DNA of 64,000 bases from the NCBI GenBank assembly GCA_033032865.1, contig JAWHQI010000013.1, positions 6,944,001 to 7,008,000 on the forward strand, given 5' to 3'. Position numbers and translations under genes: made by a program. Position 1 is the first letter of the stretch. Each line of letters opens with the position of its first letter. Source of the DNA: Dactylorhiza incarnata (Eukaryota; Streptophyta; Magnoliopsida; Asparagales; Orchidaceae). The notes under the pieces were generated by a model. It was not told the origin of the DNA. It was given only the letters and a program-made list of their open reading frames with translations, and ran no database searches. Below, in pieces: positions 44,879 to 56,656 of this stretch.

Positions 44879-45657
44879 GTCTTAACAGACCGATCCGCCA
44901 ACTGTAGGCTGATGTTCGTGGGCCTCAAGTTACCAGATCCCAGCACATGGAAGATTGAAAGAGGCATCAGATTAATTGAAGCACCGGAATCGCATAATGC
45001 CTGATAGCAGCCCGAATGCCCAATGGTGCATGGGATGGTGAAATTCCCTGGGTCCTTACGTTTAACCGGCCAATGTGCAACAGCAAAAGTGACACCCTCA
45101 GTTGGGGTGGATATAGACTTGGGCGTCTCAAGGCGCTTGTTCTGAACGAGAAGATCCTTTAGATATTTTGAGTAACTCGGAATCTGGGTGAGGACGTCCA
45201 GGAGAGGAATATTAACTTGCACCCCTTTCATAATCTCTTGAAACTTCTGGAATTTTTTTTCCTTTTGCGTGTTCTTCAGTCTGTGCGGAAATGGGGCGGG
45301 AGTGGATGATTGAGCAGGAGCTGGGCTAAGAAGCGGCAGAGGAGTCTCGGCGTCAGCAAGTATCTTATCCTTGCTTGATGGATTTCGCGACTCTTCTTGA
45401 GACTCATTTCTTCTGATGGGTTCCACAGGTGACCTTCCGCTTCTCAGCTGCATGACATTCAATGTCTCATTTGGGTGGACCACCATTTCCGATACCATAG
45501 ATATGATGCTCACAACCATGGACTGGAGCCTTAGCAAAGCACAGTTTTGGGCCTCTATACATCCCAGGATACATTCGGTAAAATCACGAAATTTATCAAC
45601 AGAAGGATCAGGTGGGATACTGTCATCCGGTGGGCATGTTGTAGAGGTGATGCTCAT
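44854..45657 (-). pseudogene. Athila-like gag end and protease start
   Basis: 267 codons: spacer, 'NVMQLRSGR', a Pro/Ser-rich linker, 'VNIPLLDVLTQIPSYSKYLK' (the conserved Athila segment before protease), then the protease loop 'ALCDSGASINLMPLSIF'. After 'LADRSVK' the frame shifts and a short stretch is missing relative to relatives before the next frame picks up at 44878. Confidence 0.9.
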
Positions 45658-46245
45658 GGTCTCGCCACACCTTGCGGGGGCACACTACATCCCACTGGTT
45701 CGTGCAACCTTTTCAACAATTTGCCACGCGTCGGCACTTGTTCTGCTGAATAAAGATCCACCCGCAGCCATATCGAAGTATGGTCTATACCCAACCGATA
45801 CCCCAAATTAGAATATCTGAAGGCGTGCCGGTTCTGTGAGGCTATGCACAAACCAGAACTTCTGAAGGAAATTGAACCTCTCCCATGCGTCAATCAGCGT
45901 TTCGTCTTCGCCCTGTGTAAACAATAACAGTCTATTGTGCATTTCCAGAAGATAGTGGCGTGAATAGAATTTACCGAGAAACTCCTCTTCCACTTTGCTC
46001 CAAGATTGACCTTCGTTTGCTTGTATCTCCCGATACCAAACTCGAGCTTTTCCTGCCAATGAGAAAGCGAACAGCTGAAGCCTGACCCTTTCCGAATTGC
46101 ATTCAGCGTGCTGAAAAGTACTGCACACTTCAAGAAAATTCTGCAGATGGGACAATGCATCCTCACTAGGAGTCCCGGAAAATATGTCAGCTTGAGACAC
46201 AAAGGTGATTAGTTCCGTAGATATTTCAAAGCAGTTGTTAGCCAT
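45652..46245 (-). pseudogene. Athila-like gag
   Basis: ATG 46245, frame to 45808 with the gag core ('FSGTPSEDALSHLQNFLEVC', 'RLQLFAFSLAGKARVWY', 'GEDETLIDAWERF'). A stop at 45808 and a changed frame precede 'FDMAAGGSLFSRTSADAWQI' near 45770-45710, the conserved gag C-terminal segment. The leader from the PBS is about 155 bp. Homologous to 1449-2350. Confidence 0.85.
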
Positions 46246-46400
46246 GTCAGGTATGTAGATAAAAATAAAAGACTATAAGTATCCCAACAATCGCACACAG
46301 GCTAACGAGACAAGGGAACCTACATAAATGAAAAATATCAAAAAAAAAACAAAATACCCTTAGACTAATTTCCCATGAGACAAATTATAACCGCTTGCAG

Positions 46401-46418
46401 TCCCCGGCAACGGCGCCA
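46401..46418 (-). other. Primer-binding site, tRNA-Asp type
   Basis: The minus strand reads TGGCGCCGTTGCCGGGGA, 6 bp inside the 5' LTR. Confidence 0.95.
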
Positions 46419-46424
46419 AAAACT

Positions 46425-47921
46425 TGACACGCTATTTCCACACCGCTAATTAGCGGGCACGAAATGCGGTACGACGGCAGTGCACCCGTCGTTGTCAAGT
46501 AATAAAAGTAGGGAGTAGCTCCCCGAATATCGTTCTCAAAGGACCGCAAGTTAGGGAATACGATTTGCTCGTTAGGAAACTAATTATGGGGGTTCTAAGT
46601 TTAACAAAACAAGAAGGGGGTTTGGTTGATTTTATAGAGCGGGAAATGAGAAAACTAAACACTATGCGGGTCGCAATCACCGCGTCACTTGGTGGATGGG
46701 TTTAGTGCAGGCCGTGATGCCGTGCTTCGCTTAGCGGATGGCCGGTGAGCAAATGGATGAGGTGAGTGTAGATGTGAGGGTTGAGGGTCGAAGGCACCTC
46801 TTCGCTATTGCTTCCAGCTTTTGCTAGAGCGGGTGCTGGAACGTGTGGGTGTAAGTGGAGCGGGGGCGGAGCGCATCACAACACAGCATAACGTAAAGAG
46901 AAGTTCATAAATAAACTTCCATTCATAGACAAATAGATGTTCATTCAGTTCATTACAACCATTAAGAGTACAAATCACAAAAAGAGAAGGGGTAGAAGTA
47001 ACCATGAGATGAGAAGCCTCGCCGCGGATCGTGGTCGGAATGGGGGGTCATCACGCCTCCTCTGAGCTCAGTCCTTGGTTGCTTCCGGGATGCAGAGGCT
47101 GTCACTACCTCTAACCGCTGCCCGTCTTCTTCTCAGAGCTGGGTTCACTTCTCCTTCACCCAATGGAGATGTCTTCCTCTTGGAATGCTGGCCGTAGATG
47201 GCAGAGAATGCTTCCGGAACCCTAGAATGACCTTAGGATCAATGGATGAAGCTTTCCCAAGGGGAGGAATGGAAGGAGGGACCTTGGAGAGCTTGAACGG
47301 CGGAGTCGCGCTCAGAAATCGCGCCAAAAACCCGCTGGAATACCTAAAATCGCGGAACAGCGCCTTAAATAGGGAGCAGAATAAGTACTGCGCACGGTCA
47401 GTGGCGCACGACCAATGGTCGTGTGCGAAGGAATGACTGTGATCGTGCGCAGTCAACCTGTAGCAAAGGAAAAATAGAAAACATCGCACGGTCAGGGGCG
47501 CACGACCAGTGGTCGTGCGCGAAGAAAGGCCTGTGATCGTGCGCATATCTTTGGTCCGATCTCGATCTGGGTTGGGAATTAACGCACGATCAATGATCGT
47601 GCGCCTGATCGTGCGCGAAGGAATGCGCACGATCAGAGGCTTTTTAGGCCAAAAATCACCCCGCACCATCCCGAACGTGCACACGACCCTAGGACCTGCA
47701 GGAAAAGTACAAATAACCCCGATCCGTGCACATCACCGGATCCATAACACAGGCATACAGTAATATATAGGAAAAATCTGCCACAAAGGGGAAAGGATTG
47801 CACAAAAGGCGCAGAAACGCCATGCTATCACTATAAGCGTATATGAACAACAAATGAAGTGCAATAACACTAAAATAAACCCAAATGAGGCCAGAAATCA
47901 CTGTATAAACCAGACTCATCA
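46425..47921 (-). repeat. 5' LTR of Athila-like element (1497 bp)
   Basis: Partner of 38139-39640 with the same ends and the same GATCGTGCGC word cluster (47390-47640) upstream of a minus-strand TATA-like site near 47375-47381. Confidence 0.95.
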
Positions 47922-48635
47922 AAGAGATTCTCCCCGGAAAGAAGAAATTTCAACCAGTCGGAGAGGCGTAAGGAAATGAGGAGAGAGGAAGCGATGGTCA
48001 TTGCCCAGCGGGGTAACAGGCCAGCCCGAAGGAACCAGCGAAAAAGGTCGTAGGCATAGAAGATTCCCCTCTACTGCGAGCTACATCAAGTGGAGGGCCA
48101 TGGGACGATGGCTTGCCCTAACTTCTGGGAAGCCAGGAGAAGGCTAGCTGCCGGAGAAGGAGTGGAGCAGTGAAGGCAGGATGCCCCCATCAAGCTAATG
48201 GCGGTATAAGCCGCCGCTCGAAGAAGGCATGAAGACCGAATCGAACTAGGAGGTCAAGGAGAAGTGACCCAAGGAGGAGGAGGAGCAGCAGTGAGGGTGA
48301 TCAACGGGGGAGCAAGGCTAGGAGCTTCCCGCAAGGGGAGTCTCCATCAACTCTACCGCAAGAGTGTCGCCTCGACCTCGCAGGCACCACCCCCGTTGGA
48401 AGAGATCACGTTCTAGGAGGAGGACATGTTAGGGAATGAGAATCCCTTCCATGATGCCATCGTGATTTAAGCAGCTGTGGAGGATTTCACTGTCAATCGG
48501 ATCTTGGTGGATAATGGTAGCTCCATGAACGTTATTTTCAAAAAGACGTTCGACGGGTTGGGAGTTGAGGCAGAAAGGGTAATGGCCTCGGATGGTCCCC
48601 TCTTTGGATTCTCGGTAGAGAAGAAAGAGGTGGAG
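47922..48635 (+). pseudogene. Tat-like gag end and protease start, element B (middle piece)
   Basis: Continues from 38138 after the Athila-like insertion. Contains a CHHC knuckle ('YCELHQVEGHGTMAC', about 48070-48115) and the protease loop 'RILVDNGSSMNVIF' (48495-48540) with the Asp intact, then 'DGPLFGFSVEKKEVE'. Broken at 48636 by the SIRE-like LTR. Several stops lie between knuckle and protease. Confidence 0.8.
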
Positions 48636-50337
48636 TGTTGGCGAAAACCCTTGATTTAACTTAACAAATTAACAAAAAGTGATTTTATCCTCTAAGAGTA
48701 AATTACCCATTGTATAGTAAGGGTAATCTGGTCATTAGATGTCTTAGGATGTCATACTCAACATAGGGTATTAGGACCAGATCAAGGGAAGCAAAATTGG
48801 GCTAAGTTAATATTTGCGTCGAATAGAATTCGACGCAACATCGAGTCCATATTGACGCTGCTCTGACTAGAAGTCCATGTGATTCAACCCCTCTGTCAAA
48901 GTAACCCAAGTCGAAGTTATGTCCAATAGATATCGACGTGGAGGTCAGGGACTTGTCTTAGTAACTAGTGAAGTCGAGGCAGCTTCTACTTCAACTCGAC
49001 GCAGAAGATGTCTTCTGTCGAAGCCATCTAAAGTCGACACAACGCCGACTTCATCTCGACGCAGAAGATGAAGTTCAGAGCGAGGCAAATCAACTCGACG
49101 GATACGTCGATAAGATATCGACGCAACGTCGACTAGCAGAGTTCAGTTAGAGCACAGATGAAATCTAAGTTACTTCTGCAAGAACTCGAAGTCACGTCGA
49201 TAAGAGAAGAAATGAATTTGACGCTACGTCGAATACAGTCTGTAAAAGTATATATTTTCAGCTGTCTCTCTGATCCTTCTTTCATGGCCCACATCCTTCA
49301 AGACCGTTCCCCAACGACTCAATATTTGTCTAAAATAGAAAGGAGCATTAAATAAGGACACAAAAGGTTTCTTGGAACCATATTCCTTGTAGGTGGACGG
49401 GCCAAGAATTAAAGAGGAAAGAAAGAGAATGACATCAGTAGATTACCTTTTCAAGACATACCAGAAAGGGAAAGGAATTCGAAATTGAATAGGAAGAATA
49501 AAAGGAGAAGAGAAGACATAATATATACAGGGCATTAATCATAATCTGCTCTTCTTCTTCTTGCTGGGGTTTCCTCTTCCTCTCTCTCAGGAACCCTAAC
49601 AAAGAAAAGAGAAAAGAAAAGAAAAGCTCTGCTGACCTTCATCAAATAGAACGGAGGATCTGAGAGCTGCCCATCATCACAATCTCATAGCAGCCAGATC
49701 TCAATCAGCAGGAGCACAAAGAATCTGACATACAAAGCACCTGTAATTCATCACTATCTAAAGCAGGGGCTAATCAAGAGCAGATTCTGTGAAACATAAT
49801 TGGCTGTTCTTCATACAGTCCTCATAAGAATTCTGAGAGCAGAATTCCTACAACCCTCTTTCCTCTCCTTCTTTCCCATTCTGTAAAAGAGTTTTATTAA
49901 TCCCTCTTCAAAGGATTCAGTGGTTCAAGATCTCCTTATCAAAAGATCTAGTGGTTCAATATCTCCTTATCAAAAGATCTGGTGGTTCATGTTCTCCTTG
50001 TCAAAAGATCAGTGGTTCTAAGAGTCTCCTTATCAAAAGACTCAGGCACTGTGGTGCATCCCTACCATGTGGTAGAAGAGGTGAGTACCCACATTTTTGG
50101 GAACCTCTATAAAAATCTATGTGTCTTCTGGTTGCCTATTTTCTGTGCTGTCTCTATAGCTAGTTTATTATACTATTTCTGCTTTACTTTTCTGCACAAG
50201 TTTATTCTGCCTGAGATCTTTTATGAGCATAAATCTTTAGATTAATTTTATTGTTTTCACAGTTAGAATAGAAATAATTTTAAATCCCTATTCACCCCCC
50301 CTCTAGAGGATTCTCAGAGGCACACTGTTCACTTTCA
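48636..50337 (+). repeat. 5' LTR of SIRE-like element (1702 bp)
   Basis: TGTTGGCGAAAACC...CACTTTCA. From 48826 to 49225 it carries a dense series of TCGAC/GTCGA words in both orientations, ending just before a TATA-like TATATATTT (49249-49256). Further downstream are four copies of a 'GGTTCA(T/A)GATCTCCTTATCAAAAGATC' unit (49920-50040). Confidence 0.95.
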
Positions 50338-50339
50338 AT

Positions 50340-50351
50340 TGGTATCAGAGG
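50340..50351 (+). other. Primer-binding site, initiator tRNA-Met type
   Basis: TGGTATCAGAGG, 2 bp after the LTR; last base differs from the usual C. Confidence 0.9.
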
Positions 50352-50436
50352 GAGGTTAATAATTAAAAGGTTAACACCTTGATCAAAAACACCTCCTACT
50401 CTTATTTCCATGTTATAAAAATATTTTATAAAGAAA

Positions 50437-52071
50437 ATGAGTACTAAGGACTATGCTTCCACAAGACCCCTAGTGTGTTACTTAAACAAGTTCATACTCT
50501 GGAAGGCCAGGATAATGCTTTATATGAATTCAATTGATGAAGACATATATAATGTTCTTCTCATAGGTTTACCTACTCCAGTCAGACAAAAGGAAGGAGA
50601 AACCTCAACAACTGAGGCTGTCCCAAGAAAGGAGTGGACAGAGGCTGAGAAGAAGGTCAAGGCATGTGATGCCAAGGCCATGAACATTCTGGTTTCAATA
50701 ATGTCAAATGACATTTTCCAGAACGTTGCTGAATGCCAATCAGCAAAAGAAATGTGGGATTCCCTCACCACAATGGTTGAAGGAAGTGCTGATGAAAGGA
50801 AGGGCAGAAAGCCCCTTCTCATATCCCAGTATGAGAACTTTCAAAAGAAGGCTAAAGAATCTGTTGCTGCTATGTATGACAGATTCAACATCCTTATTAA
50901 TGAGCTCAGTGGTTTGGGCAAGGAGATATCTCTAACTGAGATAAATGATAAAATCCTTATGTGCTTCCCTAGCTCATGGGATTGAAGAACCTGGGCAATC
51001 AGAGAATATAGATGCCATAGAGAGATCTCCACTGAAACTTTGCTAGGAAAGCTTAAGTCCTATGAGATGCTACTGAAGACTAGGGCTGAGTCAGAAGAGA
51101 GGGAAACTACTCCAGCCCCTGTCCAAAGGAACTTAGCTCTGAAAGCTACTAAAGGAGAGCCCTCCACTCTAGAAGATGAGATGTTCAATCTCCTAGCAAG
51201 GAGATTCAAGAAGTGTGTCAATACTGAAGACTCAAGGAGAAGAGATAGAGACTCAAAGTCTAGATATGATAAGACTCCAAGGAAGGAGATCATATGCTTT
51301 ACCTGCAACAAGCCAGGTCACATTGCTCCCGAGTGCCCTCAAGAGCAAAGGAACAGGAGCAGCACTAAAGATGAGAAAAAGAAGAAGTCCTCCAGAGGAA
51401 AAGACAAGAAGAAAGCAAAGGGTTTCATTGCTGAAACCTGGAGTGATTCAGAAGTAGAAGAGAGCTCATCATCATCTGAGAGTGATGATGAAGAAGAAGC
51501 AGTAGCATCCTGCATGATGGCTAAGGTATGGATTCAGATAATGAAGATGATCAGGTATCAGTTTTTGATGAATTTGACTTCACTTCTGATGATTTCAAAA
51601 CCTGTTTTAAAGATTTCTGCATTGAACATCTTAGGGTAGAAAAAGAATTAAACATAGCTAGAACTGAACTAGAAAACCTTAAGAAAGATGAAATGCATCT
51701 AATAAATCAAAAACTAACAAATGAAATTAATGATAAAGAGCTAGAATTGATTAAACTTAGAGAAGAAAATACAAATTTAAAAAGAAGAGCTCGCAGAGGC
51801 AAAGGCTTTTGAGGACTCACTCATTGGGAGGAGTCAGAAGCTCAAAGTCATCACTGAAAATCTCTCTATGAGGTTTAACCACTTAGGGTTAGGAGCAGAG
51901 CCCTCCACCAGCTCAGAAGCACATAGGAAACCTGCCTGGAAAAATCCAGTTTCCTTTGTAGGACCTAGTGATCATCAACCCAGTGAGAAGAGTGCATCAA
52001 TTAAGGGCAATGCTGCTAGTTATTCAGATAGGTTAAATAAACCCAACAAAATCCATCTGACTAAGAAATAA
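50437..52071 (+). pseudogene. SIRE-like copia gag
   Basis: ATG 50437. The first 182 codons give the copia gag core ('LNKFILWKARIMLYMNSIDE', 'ECQSAKEMWDSLTT', 'MYDRFNILINELSGLGKE'). One TGA (50983-50985) interrupts; the same frame goes on to a CCHC knuckle 'CFTCNKPGHIAPEC' (51295-51336) and a Lys- then Ser/Glu-rich tail. A shift near 51525 leads into an acidic segment and a predicted coiled coil ('LIKLREENTNLKRRA'), and another near 51785 into the last part. Gag would package element RNA. Confidence 0.85.
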
Positions 52072-52937
52072 GAACATTTAGGAAAGAACAATTTAAAGAA
52101 GTCAAATAACAATCACCTAAAAGTAAAAACAAAATCTATGATAATAAGACACTCTGCTTTATTGCATTTAGACATATTTTATACTCATCTAATGCATCAA
52201 AAATAAGGGGTTTGGGAGAACCATTCCTTATCCTCCCAAAGGGTATCATGAAAGACCCTCCTATTATTTCATTGAACCCTATAATAGTAAAAGCAAAGGG
52301 CCCAAGGTAACCTGGGTTCCTTCTAATGTTTGAATTACTTGTGCATGGATGGGAAGTATCCCACTTAAGAGAAAATTGAGTGGGAACAATGATGTAGGTC
52401 ATGAATAAGGAACAAGAGTCATTAAAGGGAGTAATTTCTATCTTGAATCCTCCTTAACACTTATAACATCATATTATGATCTATTTTTAATAAATAAAAC
52501 TGCTAGGAAAAACAGCAAGAACCTTCTAAGAGAAGTAGATATGTTTATTAAGAGATGCGTCGAATAGAAGTCGATGTACCATTGACTTCCACTCGACGCC
52601 AGCGTCGAGAAGCACACAGAGTAGACTATTCGAATAGAATTCGATGCAGCTTCAAGTTCTTATCGATGTAACGTCGACTTAACAATTATTGATTAAATTT
52701 GAAGTCACGTCGATTGGAATTCGACGTAACGTCGATAGGAATACGTCGACTTAGGGTCTCTGAATAATCTCGAAGCTATGTCGAGTACTAGTTGACGCAA
52801 TGTCGATATATCAGTGCGCGCAGAATTGCTTCTAGAAGAAATCTCAACACAGCTTTGCGCGCCAAATAATAAGTAATATCGACGGTGCGTCGATCTAAAC
52901 CCTAAGTAGCGACGATTCATCTGCTTTTAAACGATTA
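52072..52937 (+). other. Remnant between gag and extra ORF; pol missing
   Basis: The first part (to about 52330) still resembles the spacer before copia protease (a 'KGPKVTWVPSNV' type motif near 52295-52330), then stops. No DSGC, integrase, YVDD or RNase H motif is present. The stretch 52556-52910 again holds many TCGAC/GTCGA words like those in the LTR U3. No gene seen. Confidence 0.6.
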
Positions 52938-52961
52938 TTGCGTCAAAACATATGCGCCTTC

Positions 52962-52966
<5 letters not shown>

Positions 52967-53004
<38 letters not shown>
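52967..53004 (+). repeat. (CT)19 microsatellite
   Basis: Uninterrupted CT run in a pyrimidine-rich tract just upstream of a splice-acceptor-like TTGACCTTGCAG (to 53079) and the ATG at 53094. Confidence 0.9.
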
Positions 53005-53006
<2 letters not shown>

Positions 53007-53093
53007 CTCTCCTACCTTCCTGCTATATTGTCCTCCAGCTCTCCCGTTCTCCTTTCTCTGTTTCTCTTTGACCTTGCAGGTAAATCCAAAGAG

Positions 53094-54699
53094 ATGGCTC
53101 CACCCAAAGTTAATTCAGGATTTGATGTGGACGTGGACTCCTTCAGTGTAGCGACAAAAAATTTCAATGCCATCCTTGGTTTGTTTCAGGAGGCTGGTTT
53201 GACCAAGCTCATCTCGACAAGATGCAAGATTCTAGATGTCGAATTGACTGAACTTAAAGACAACATTCAGATAGGAGAGGATGTTTCCCTCAAAGGGAAA
53301 ATTTACGACACATATGTATTGATAACAGAGGAATTGATGAACCAAACATATGATCTTCAGGCAGGGGATGAGTCAGATGAACTAACAAGGGATGAGATTA
53401 AGAGGTCCTTGGAACTGATGAAGTTTAAAAAGGACAAGCCTATCAATCTGAAGAAGATGGACCTTGGTGAAGAGCACAGATTTTTGGCTGATATTATAGG
53501 GAAGGTACTGTTGTGTAAGATCTCTGCACATTATGCTATCCCCAGGCAATAACTTCAGATAATGGGAGCACTTGTTATTAAGAAGAAGATAAACTGGGGA
53601 AGAATGCTTCTGAAGATGATTGGGCACAAGTATGCTCATAAAGAGAATGCTTACATGAGGACAATGAGTCAGGTGCTCTTCCAGCATTTCCCAAGTGTCT
53701 GCAAATCAAAAGGAGTGCCTATTCCTCCTGGAAAAAGAATCAATATAGAAATATTCTCAAAGTGGACCAGGCAGATCCTGAAGCCTGGTCAAGTTGCATC
53801 ATCTCCTCCTCTAAAGCTAAACAGGGAGATTCCAGATCCCCCAAGGGATGATCTTACCTCAATGGACACTATTCCAGAGCCCCATCAGGAGGATATCCCA
53901 GCTCAACACCCTTCTCAACAACTGCAACAACAACAACAACAGTTCCAATCCACCTCATTACCTGAGCCATCTTCACAATTATCCCATCAACTACCATCCA
54001 CCAACATTCCAGATCATCAGCATGCTCCACCTCCTCCACTTATTCATGTCTCACCAGAGTTCTATCAACCTCTCTCCCCATCCAAGAAGAACTCCCTCCA
54101 TCACCTCCTCCATCTGCATCACATCCACCCACAATTGATCTTGAGTAGATCATTTCTAAGACTGTGGCCATTGCCTCCTCCACCTTTGCAGATCAAGTGG
54201 CTTCTCAGGCTAGGAAGTTTGATAGAAAATACTCACAGATGGAGGGTGAGTTATTAAGATTTCAAATATCCTTTCAGAGCTTAAAAGAATTTGTGTCTTC
54301 CTCCATGGTGTCAAAAGAGTTCTTAATCTTAGAGGAAGAGAGACCTGTCCTTGAATTGAGTGGACAGGATCAGGGAAATGCTGATAATGAGCCTGCTCCT
54401 AACAAAGTGACTACCTTCCAGGGAGCACAAATCTAGGGGAGCCTACAGATCAGGAGGAGCCTACAGATCAGGGGAAGCCTTAAGATGAGAATCTATTAGA
54501 TGAGGTGGCCAAGATTGCCAAGGAAGTTGCTGTGGATGCTGAGCAGAATGCACAAGCACAGGTGGAGCATGACAAATCCAATGTTGCTGAAAATCAAGCA
54601 TTGTCCCTTGATGAAGATGAGCCTCTGAAGATAGCTCCAAGGAAAGTAACCCCAGTAGTATTCTCAAGAAAAAGGAAGACTCCTGAGAAGGATTCCTAA
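53094..54699 (+). pseudogene. Extra 3' ORF of SIRE-like element (env-like position)
   Basis: ATG 53094. Codons to 53549 read an acidic, helical protein ('DVDSFSVATKNFNAILGLF'). After a TAA (53550-53552) the same frame continues with 'INWGRMLLKMIGHKYAHKEN' and 'GKRINIEIFSKWTRQI', then a Gln/Pro/His-rich stretch. A shift near 54080-54110 leads to 'SQARKFDRKYSQMEGELLRF' (probable coiled coil), and later frames end 'RKRKTPEKD' at 54699, a basic, possibly nuclear-localising tail. No signal peptide or membrane segment is evident, so it does not look like an envelope protein. It resembles the uncharacterised 'plant transposon protein' ORFs found in plant retroelements; function unknown. Confidence 0.55.
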
Positions 54700-54939
54700 A
54701 TTTTTGCTCATTAAGGTATTCAATGATTATTCATTTTGAACACAAATACATTCTGGGAAGAACAAATGTTATACAACTTTACTGTCTGTCAAGTAAATGG
54801 AACTGCATATGAATTCAGTCTGTCATATGATTTCAGTCTGTCCTATGTTATGTCTATTTTGTATTGCATGTATTGTTATTTATGAAATGAAAAATTGTAT
54901 AAAATCACGCTGAACAAACTGTAAAATTTGTTAAGATAA

Positions 54940-54951
54940 ATAGGGGGAGAT
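54940..54951 (+). other. Polypurine tract, SIRE-like element
   Basis: ATAGGGGGAGAT directly before the 3' LTR. Confidence 0.85.
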
Positions 54952-56651
54952 TGTTGGGAAAAACCCATCATTTAACTTAACAAATTAACTAAAAGTGATT
55001 TTATCCTCTAGGATTAATTTACCCATTGTATAGTAAGGGTAATCTGTTCATTAGATGTCTTAGGATGTCATACTCAACATAGGGTATTAGGACCACATCA
55101 AGGGAAGCAAAATTAGGCTAAGTTAATATTTGTGTCGAATAGAATTCGACGCAACATCGAGTCCATATCGACGCTGCTCAGACTAGAAGTCCATGTGATT
55201 CAACCCCTCTGTCGAAGTAACCCATGTCAACGTTACGTCGAATAAATATCGACGTGGAGGTCAGGGACTTGTTGGAGTAACTAGTGAAGTCGACGCAGCT
55301 TCTACTTCAACTCGACACAGAAGATGTCACTTATCGACGCCATCTAAAGTTGACACAACGTCGACTTCATCTCGATGCAGAAGATGAAGTTCAGAGCGAG
55401 GCAGATCAACTCGATGGATACATCGATAAGATATCGACGCAATGTCGACTAGCATAGTTCAGTCAGAGCACAGATGAAATCGAAGCTACTTCTACAAGAA
55501 CTCGAAGTCACGTCGATAAGAGAAGAAATGAATTTGACGCTACGTCGAATACAGTCTGTAAAAGTATATCTTTTCAGCTGTCGCTCCGATCCTTCTTTCA
55601 TGGCCCACATCCTTCAAGACCGTTCCCCAACGGCTCAAATATTGCCTGAAATAGAAAGGAGCATTAAAGAAAGACACAAAAGGTTTCTTGGAACCATATT
55701 CCTTGTAGGTGGACGGGCCAAGAATTAAAGAGGAAAGAAAGAGAATGACATCAGTAGATTACCTTTTCAAGGCATACCAGAAAGGGAATGGAATCCGAAA
55801 TTGAATAGGAAGAATAAAAGGAGAAGAGAAGACAAAATATATACAGAGCATTAATCACAATCTGCTCTTCTTCTACTTGCTGGGGTTTTCTCTTCCTCTC
55901 TCTCTCAGGAACCCTAACACAGAAAAGAGAAAAGAAAAGAAAAGCCCTTCTGACCTTCATCAAATAGAATAGAGGATCTGAGAGCTGCTCATCATCACAA
56001 TCTCATAGCAGCCAGATCTCAATCAGCAGGAGCACAAAGAATCTGACATACAAAGCACCTGCAATTCATCACTATCTAAAGCAGGGGCTAATCAAGAGCA
56101 AATTCTGTGAAACATAATTAGTTGTTCTTCATACAGTCCTCACAAGAATTCTGAGAACAGAATTCCTACAACCTTCTTTCCTCTCCTTCTTTCTCATTCT
56201 ATAAAAGGGTTTTATTAATCCCTCTTCAAAGGATTCAGTGGTTCATGATCTCCTTATCAAAAGATCTAGTGGTTCAAGATCTCCTTATCAAAAGATCTAG
56301 TGGTTCATGATCTCCTTGTCAAAAGATCAGTAGTTCTAAGAGTCTCCTTATCAAAAGACTCAGGCATTGTGGTGCATCCCTACCAGGTGGTAGAAGAGGG
56401 GAGTACCCACATTTTGGGGAACCTCAATAAAAATATGTGTCTTCTGGTTGCCTATTTTCTGTGCTGTCTTTATAGCTAGTTTATTATACTGTTTCTGCTT
56501 TACTTTTCAGCACAAGTTTATTCTGCCTGAGATCTTTTGTGAGCATAAATCCTTAGATTAATTTAATTGTTTTCACAGTTAGAATAGAAATAATTTTTAA
56601 TCCCTATTCACCCCCTCTAGAGGATTCTCAGAGGCACACTGCGCACTTTCA
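54952..56651 (+). repeat. 3' LTR of SIRE-like element (1700 bp)
   Basis: TGTTGGGAAAAACC...CACTTTCA; collinear with 48636-50337 with scattered substitutions, including the TCGAC word cluster (55130-55545). Confidence 0.95.
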
Positions 56652-56656
56652 TGGAG

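Larger units (their letters stand above)
38139..47921 (-). mobile_element. Athila-like Ty3/gypsy retrotransposon, nearly complete (9.8 kb)
   Basis: LTRs 38139-39640 and 46425-47921, PBS 46401-46418, PPT 39641-39652. Minus-strand order gag (46245), protease (about 45000), RT (about 44300), RNase H (about 43400), integrase (about 42500). Flanks aggag (38134-38138) and aagag (47922-47926) are a 5-bp duplication with one change. The LTRs differ at only a few dozen sites by eye, so insertion is fairly recent. Frame breaks in gag, protease and at the RT/RNase H border make it defective. About 2 kb without a gene lies between integrase and the 3' LTR, where some Athila elements carry an env-like ORF. 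Confidence 0.95.
48636..56651 (+). mobile_element. SIRE-like Ty1/copia element lacking pol (8.0 kb)
   Basis: LTRs 48636-50337 and 54952-56651, perfect target duplication tggag (48631-48635 and 56652-56656), initiator-Met PBS, gag with knuckle, an extra 3' ORF and a PPT. Between gag and the extra ORF there are only about 1.0 kb, with no protease, integrase, RT or RNase H. The two LTRs are very similar, so a pol-less copy was mobilised fairly recently, presumably with enzymes from a partner. SIRE affinity is inferred from large LTRs, gag type and an extra ORF downstream of where pol should be. Confidence 0.9.

Noticed and set aside
38864..47684. A 179-codon frame present in both Athila-like LTRs (38864-39403 and 47145-47684)
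   Set aside because: The two LTRs are copies of one sequence, so conservation is automatic. The composition follows the GATCGTGCGC word cluster and no domain is visible.
53848..54138. 96-codon Asn/His/Pro-rich frame within the extra ORF of the SIRE-like element
   Set aside because: Alternative frame over a CAA/CCA-rich stretch; the neighbouring frame continues the upstream protein better.
53094..54699. Calling the extra ORF a retroviral-type envelope gene
   Set aside because: No signal peptide, transmembrane helix or fusion-peptide-like segment; only its position recalls env.
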